A stretch of 22,865 nt of DNA, from positions 1 to 22,865 of the forward strand of contig VEPB01000390.1 in assembly GCA_012026715.1 (NCBI GenBank), given 5' to 3'. Position numbers and translations under genes: made by a program. Source of the DNA: Methylococcaceae bacterium. GTDB taxonomy: Bacteria; Pseudomonadota; Gammaproteobacteria; Methylococcales; Methylococcaceae. Each line of letters begins with the position of its first letter. Within the stretch, counting starts at the first letter, position 1. The notes under the pieces are model-generated. The model ran no database searches, was not told the DNA's origin, and saw only the letters and a list, made by a program, of their open reading frames with translations. This document shows positions 21,581-22,865 of this stretch, in pieces.

Positions 21581-22865
21581 CTAATAGGGGTAGTAAACCA
21601 CCACTTCGCGGCCGCCGTCGTGGAACTCGACGTGGGAGGCCAGGCTGCGCACCAATCCCAGTCCGCGACCGTAGGGCAGATCGTGGTTTTCCAGGTGGCG
21701 TTCCAGGCTGAGGTAATCGAAGCCTCCGCCGCTGTCCTTGACGGAAATGACCATGTTGCGGCAACCGGCCTCGCTGGATTTTTCCACCCTCACGCTGATA
21801 CTCCCATGTTGCAGCTCTGCCAGCCGCTCTTCCCGCAGGCTCAGGTAGCGCTCGAATCCATCGGTATGCTTGATGTCGGATTCGAGTTTTAGCAGACCGT
21901 GATCCACCGCGTTGACCAGCAACTCGCTTAGGACCAGGAACAGCGAGGTCTTGTGCGGCTTGACGTCCTCGATCTTCTCCAGCAGGCTCAGGAGGTGGGG
22001 CGCCAGGTCGTAGTAGCGAATCTCCTGGGCGCTCAGTTCAATGCTCAGCCGCCAGTTTTCAGCGCTATCCGGCGACGCGGCGGGCTTTTCCTCGGGCGTG
22101 CCGAGTTGCAGAGCCGCCGTGTCGAGGCCGATCTCGGCAAACATCAGAGAGACATCGTCGTGGGCCGGACGCCCCCCCAGGTGAGCGGTGAGGGCCGCCA
22201 GCAGCCGGTCGAAACGCTCGGCCGGCTCGTTCCCCGCCAATGTCGCCAGAATCCGTTCCTTGCCGAAACGGTCCGAGTTCGGACTTTCCGCTTCCAGCAA
22301 CCCATCCGAATACACCACCAGTTGCCCCGGCTGGTCGATGAAAAAGGATTCGGCCTGGGCGTCGAATTCGCGCTCCGGCAAAATACCCAGCGGCAGATGG
22401 CGGGAGCGGCAGGTATGCAGCACGGAGCCGTCACGGCCGATCAGCAGTATATCGGGATTGCCGCCGTTCCATACCCGGACTGTCTGCTCCCGTTCGTTGA
22501 TTTCCACCACAGTGCCCGCCACGAAGCGGTCCCTGGGCAGCCAGCCGAGCGCCTTGCTGTTGAGCTCCTGCAACAGGCTGGCCAGGGTGAAGCCCTTGCT
22601 GACCATGGCGTAGAAGATTTGCGGCAATGGCATGACGTTGATGGCGGCGGCCAGGCCATGGCCGGTGCCGGCGGCCAGCATCAGGAACAGGGCCTGGTTG
22701 GGAGCCCGCGCGGCCATGATGATATCGCCGCTGTGGTATTCCGCCGGGACGATGGTGGTCTGCAGCGCCGGATCCCGCAATCCCGGACCCGACACCATGT
22801 TCTGCATCAGATGAGCGGTAACGCGCTTTTCCTCCTCGGCGTTGTGGTAGTACTGCTGCAGCTCC
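21581..22865 (-). CDS. Fused SpoIIE/PP2C-type phosphatase and RsbW-like ATPase signalling protein, 5' end outside window
   Basis: A minus-strand frame is open to the right edge, so the N-terminus is missing. The visible part starts with a helical linker (ELQQYYHNAEEEKRVTAHLM) of the kind that joins a receiver domain to a SpoIIE phosphatase domain, so a response-regulator receiver upstream is likely. The PP2C domain (about 22675-22140) has HSGDII, the TGHGLAAAI segment, VVYSDGLLEA and AHDDVSLM. The C-terminal HATPase_c domain (about 22030-21581) has the N-box LSELLVNAVDHG, G1 box KDSGGGFD and G2 box YGRGLGLVRSLAS, as in RsbW/SpoIIAB anti-sigma kinases. Such fusions regulate an anti-anti-sigma factor by opposing kinase and phosphatase action, as in Pseudomonas HsbR. 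Unusually, the Asp expected before TGHG is Ala (codon 22670-22672), so the phosphatase may be impaired. Stop TAG/TAA-type codon at 21581-21583; no partner gene is in view. Confidence 0.9.
   Translation of the reverse strand, partial: ELQQYYHNAEEEKRVTAHLMQNMVSGPGLRDPALQTTIVPAEYHSGDIIMAARAPNQALFLMLAAGTGHGLAAAINVMPLPQIFYAMVSKGFTLASLLQELNSKALGWLPRDRFVAGTVVEINEREQTVRVWNGGNPDILLIGRDGSVLHTCRSRHLPLGILPEREFDAQAESFFIDQPGQLVVYSDGLLEAESPNSDRFGKERILATLAGNEPAERFDRLLAALTAHLGGRPAHDDVSLMFAEIGLDTAALQLGTPEEKPAASPDSAENWRLSIELSAQEIRYYDLAPHLLSLLEKIEDVKPHKTSLFLVLSELLVNAVDHGLLKLESDIKHTDGFERYLSLREERLAELQHGSISVRVEKSSEAGCRNMVISVKDSGGGFDYLSLERHLENHDLPYGRGLGLVRSLASHVEFHDGGREVVVYYPY

Noticed and set aside
21303..21764. 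A minus-strand 153-codon frame covering the gap before dhaK
   Set aside because: It begins inside the signalling gene in another frame, lacks a ribosome-binding site and resembles no protein I know.
1..22865. CRISPR array, tRNA/rRNA, insertion sequence or prophage
   Set aside because: I looked for regular direct repeats with spacers, tRNA-like cloverleaves, and transposase or integrase motifs, and saw none.

Overview
The window is a G+C-rich stretch of bacterial chromosome, very probably from a gammaproteobacterium. The clearest taxonomic marker is the gene order rpoZ - spoT - ridA - recG, which is typical of Gammaproteobacteria, followed here by a YheS-type ABC-F gene. A large periplasmic/surface multihaem cytochrome and a bacterial DhaK homologue would fit a metabolically versatile environmental lineage (a methanotroph-like or purple-sulfur-like gammaproteobacterium is possible). 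The genus cannot be fixed from sequence reading alone. I found no tRNA, rRNA, CRISPR array, transposase, phage gene or attachment site.

Left part (1-3417, minus strand): a three-gene operon reading leftwards off the window. It starts with a secreted, C-terminally anchored von Willebrand factor A (VWA) protein. Two proteins follow, each with one N-terminal membrane helix and a coiled coil; the second runs off the left edge and is joined to the first by an ATGA overlap. It looks like an uncharacterised envelope complex.

Central part (3492-14419, plus strand): a thioredoxin/peroxiredoxin-like protein, pgk (glycolysis/gluconeogenesis), then rpoZ, spoT, ridA and recG, tightly packed with spoT and ridA overlapping. 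After recG come a small secreted protein bracketed by two REP-like palindromes, a YcxB-like membrane protein, an ABC-F ATPase (YheS type) and a small polytopic membrane protein. This part is mostly housekeeping: stringent response, RNA polymerase assembly, replication-fork repair, ribosome rescue and enamine detoxification.

Right part (14572-22865): a 556-residue protein I cannot assign (plus strand), and then a conspicuous double palindrome in the promoter region of a 1058-residue c-type cytochrome with nine intact CXXCH motifs. A tenth motif appears to have been destroyed by a one-base deletion near the 3' end. A good terminator and a universal stress protein follow. The last two genes are on the minus strand: a lone DhaK-type dihydroxyacetone kinase subunit, and a right-edge partial signalling protein that fuses a SpoIIE/PP2C phosphatase domain to a RsbW-like ATPase domain. 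In that protein one expected metal-binding Asp of the phosphatase is Ala.

The best candidates for something undescribed are the VWA/coiled-coil envelope operon, and the cytochrome locus with its double-palindrome operator, damaged tenth haem site and unassigned upstream neighbour.
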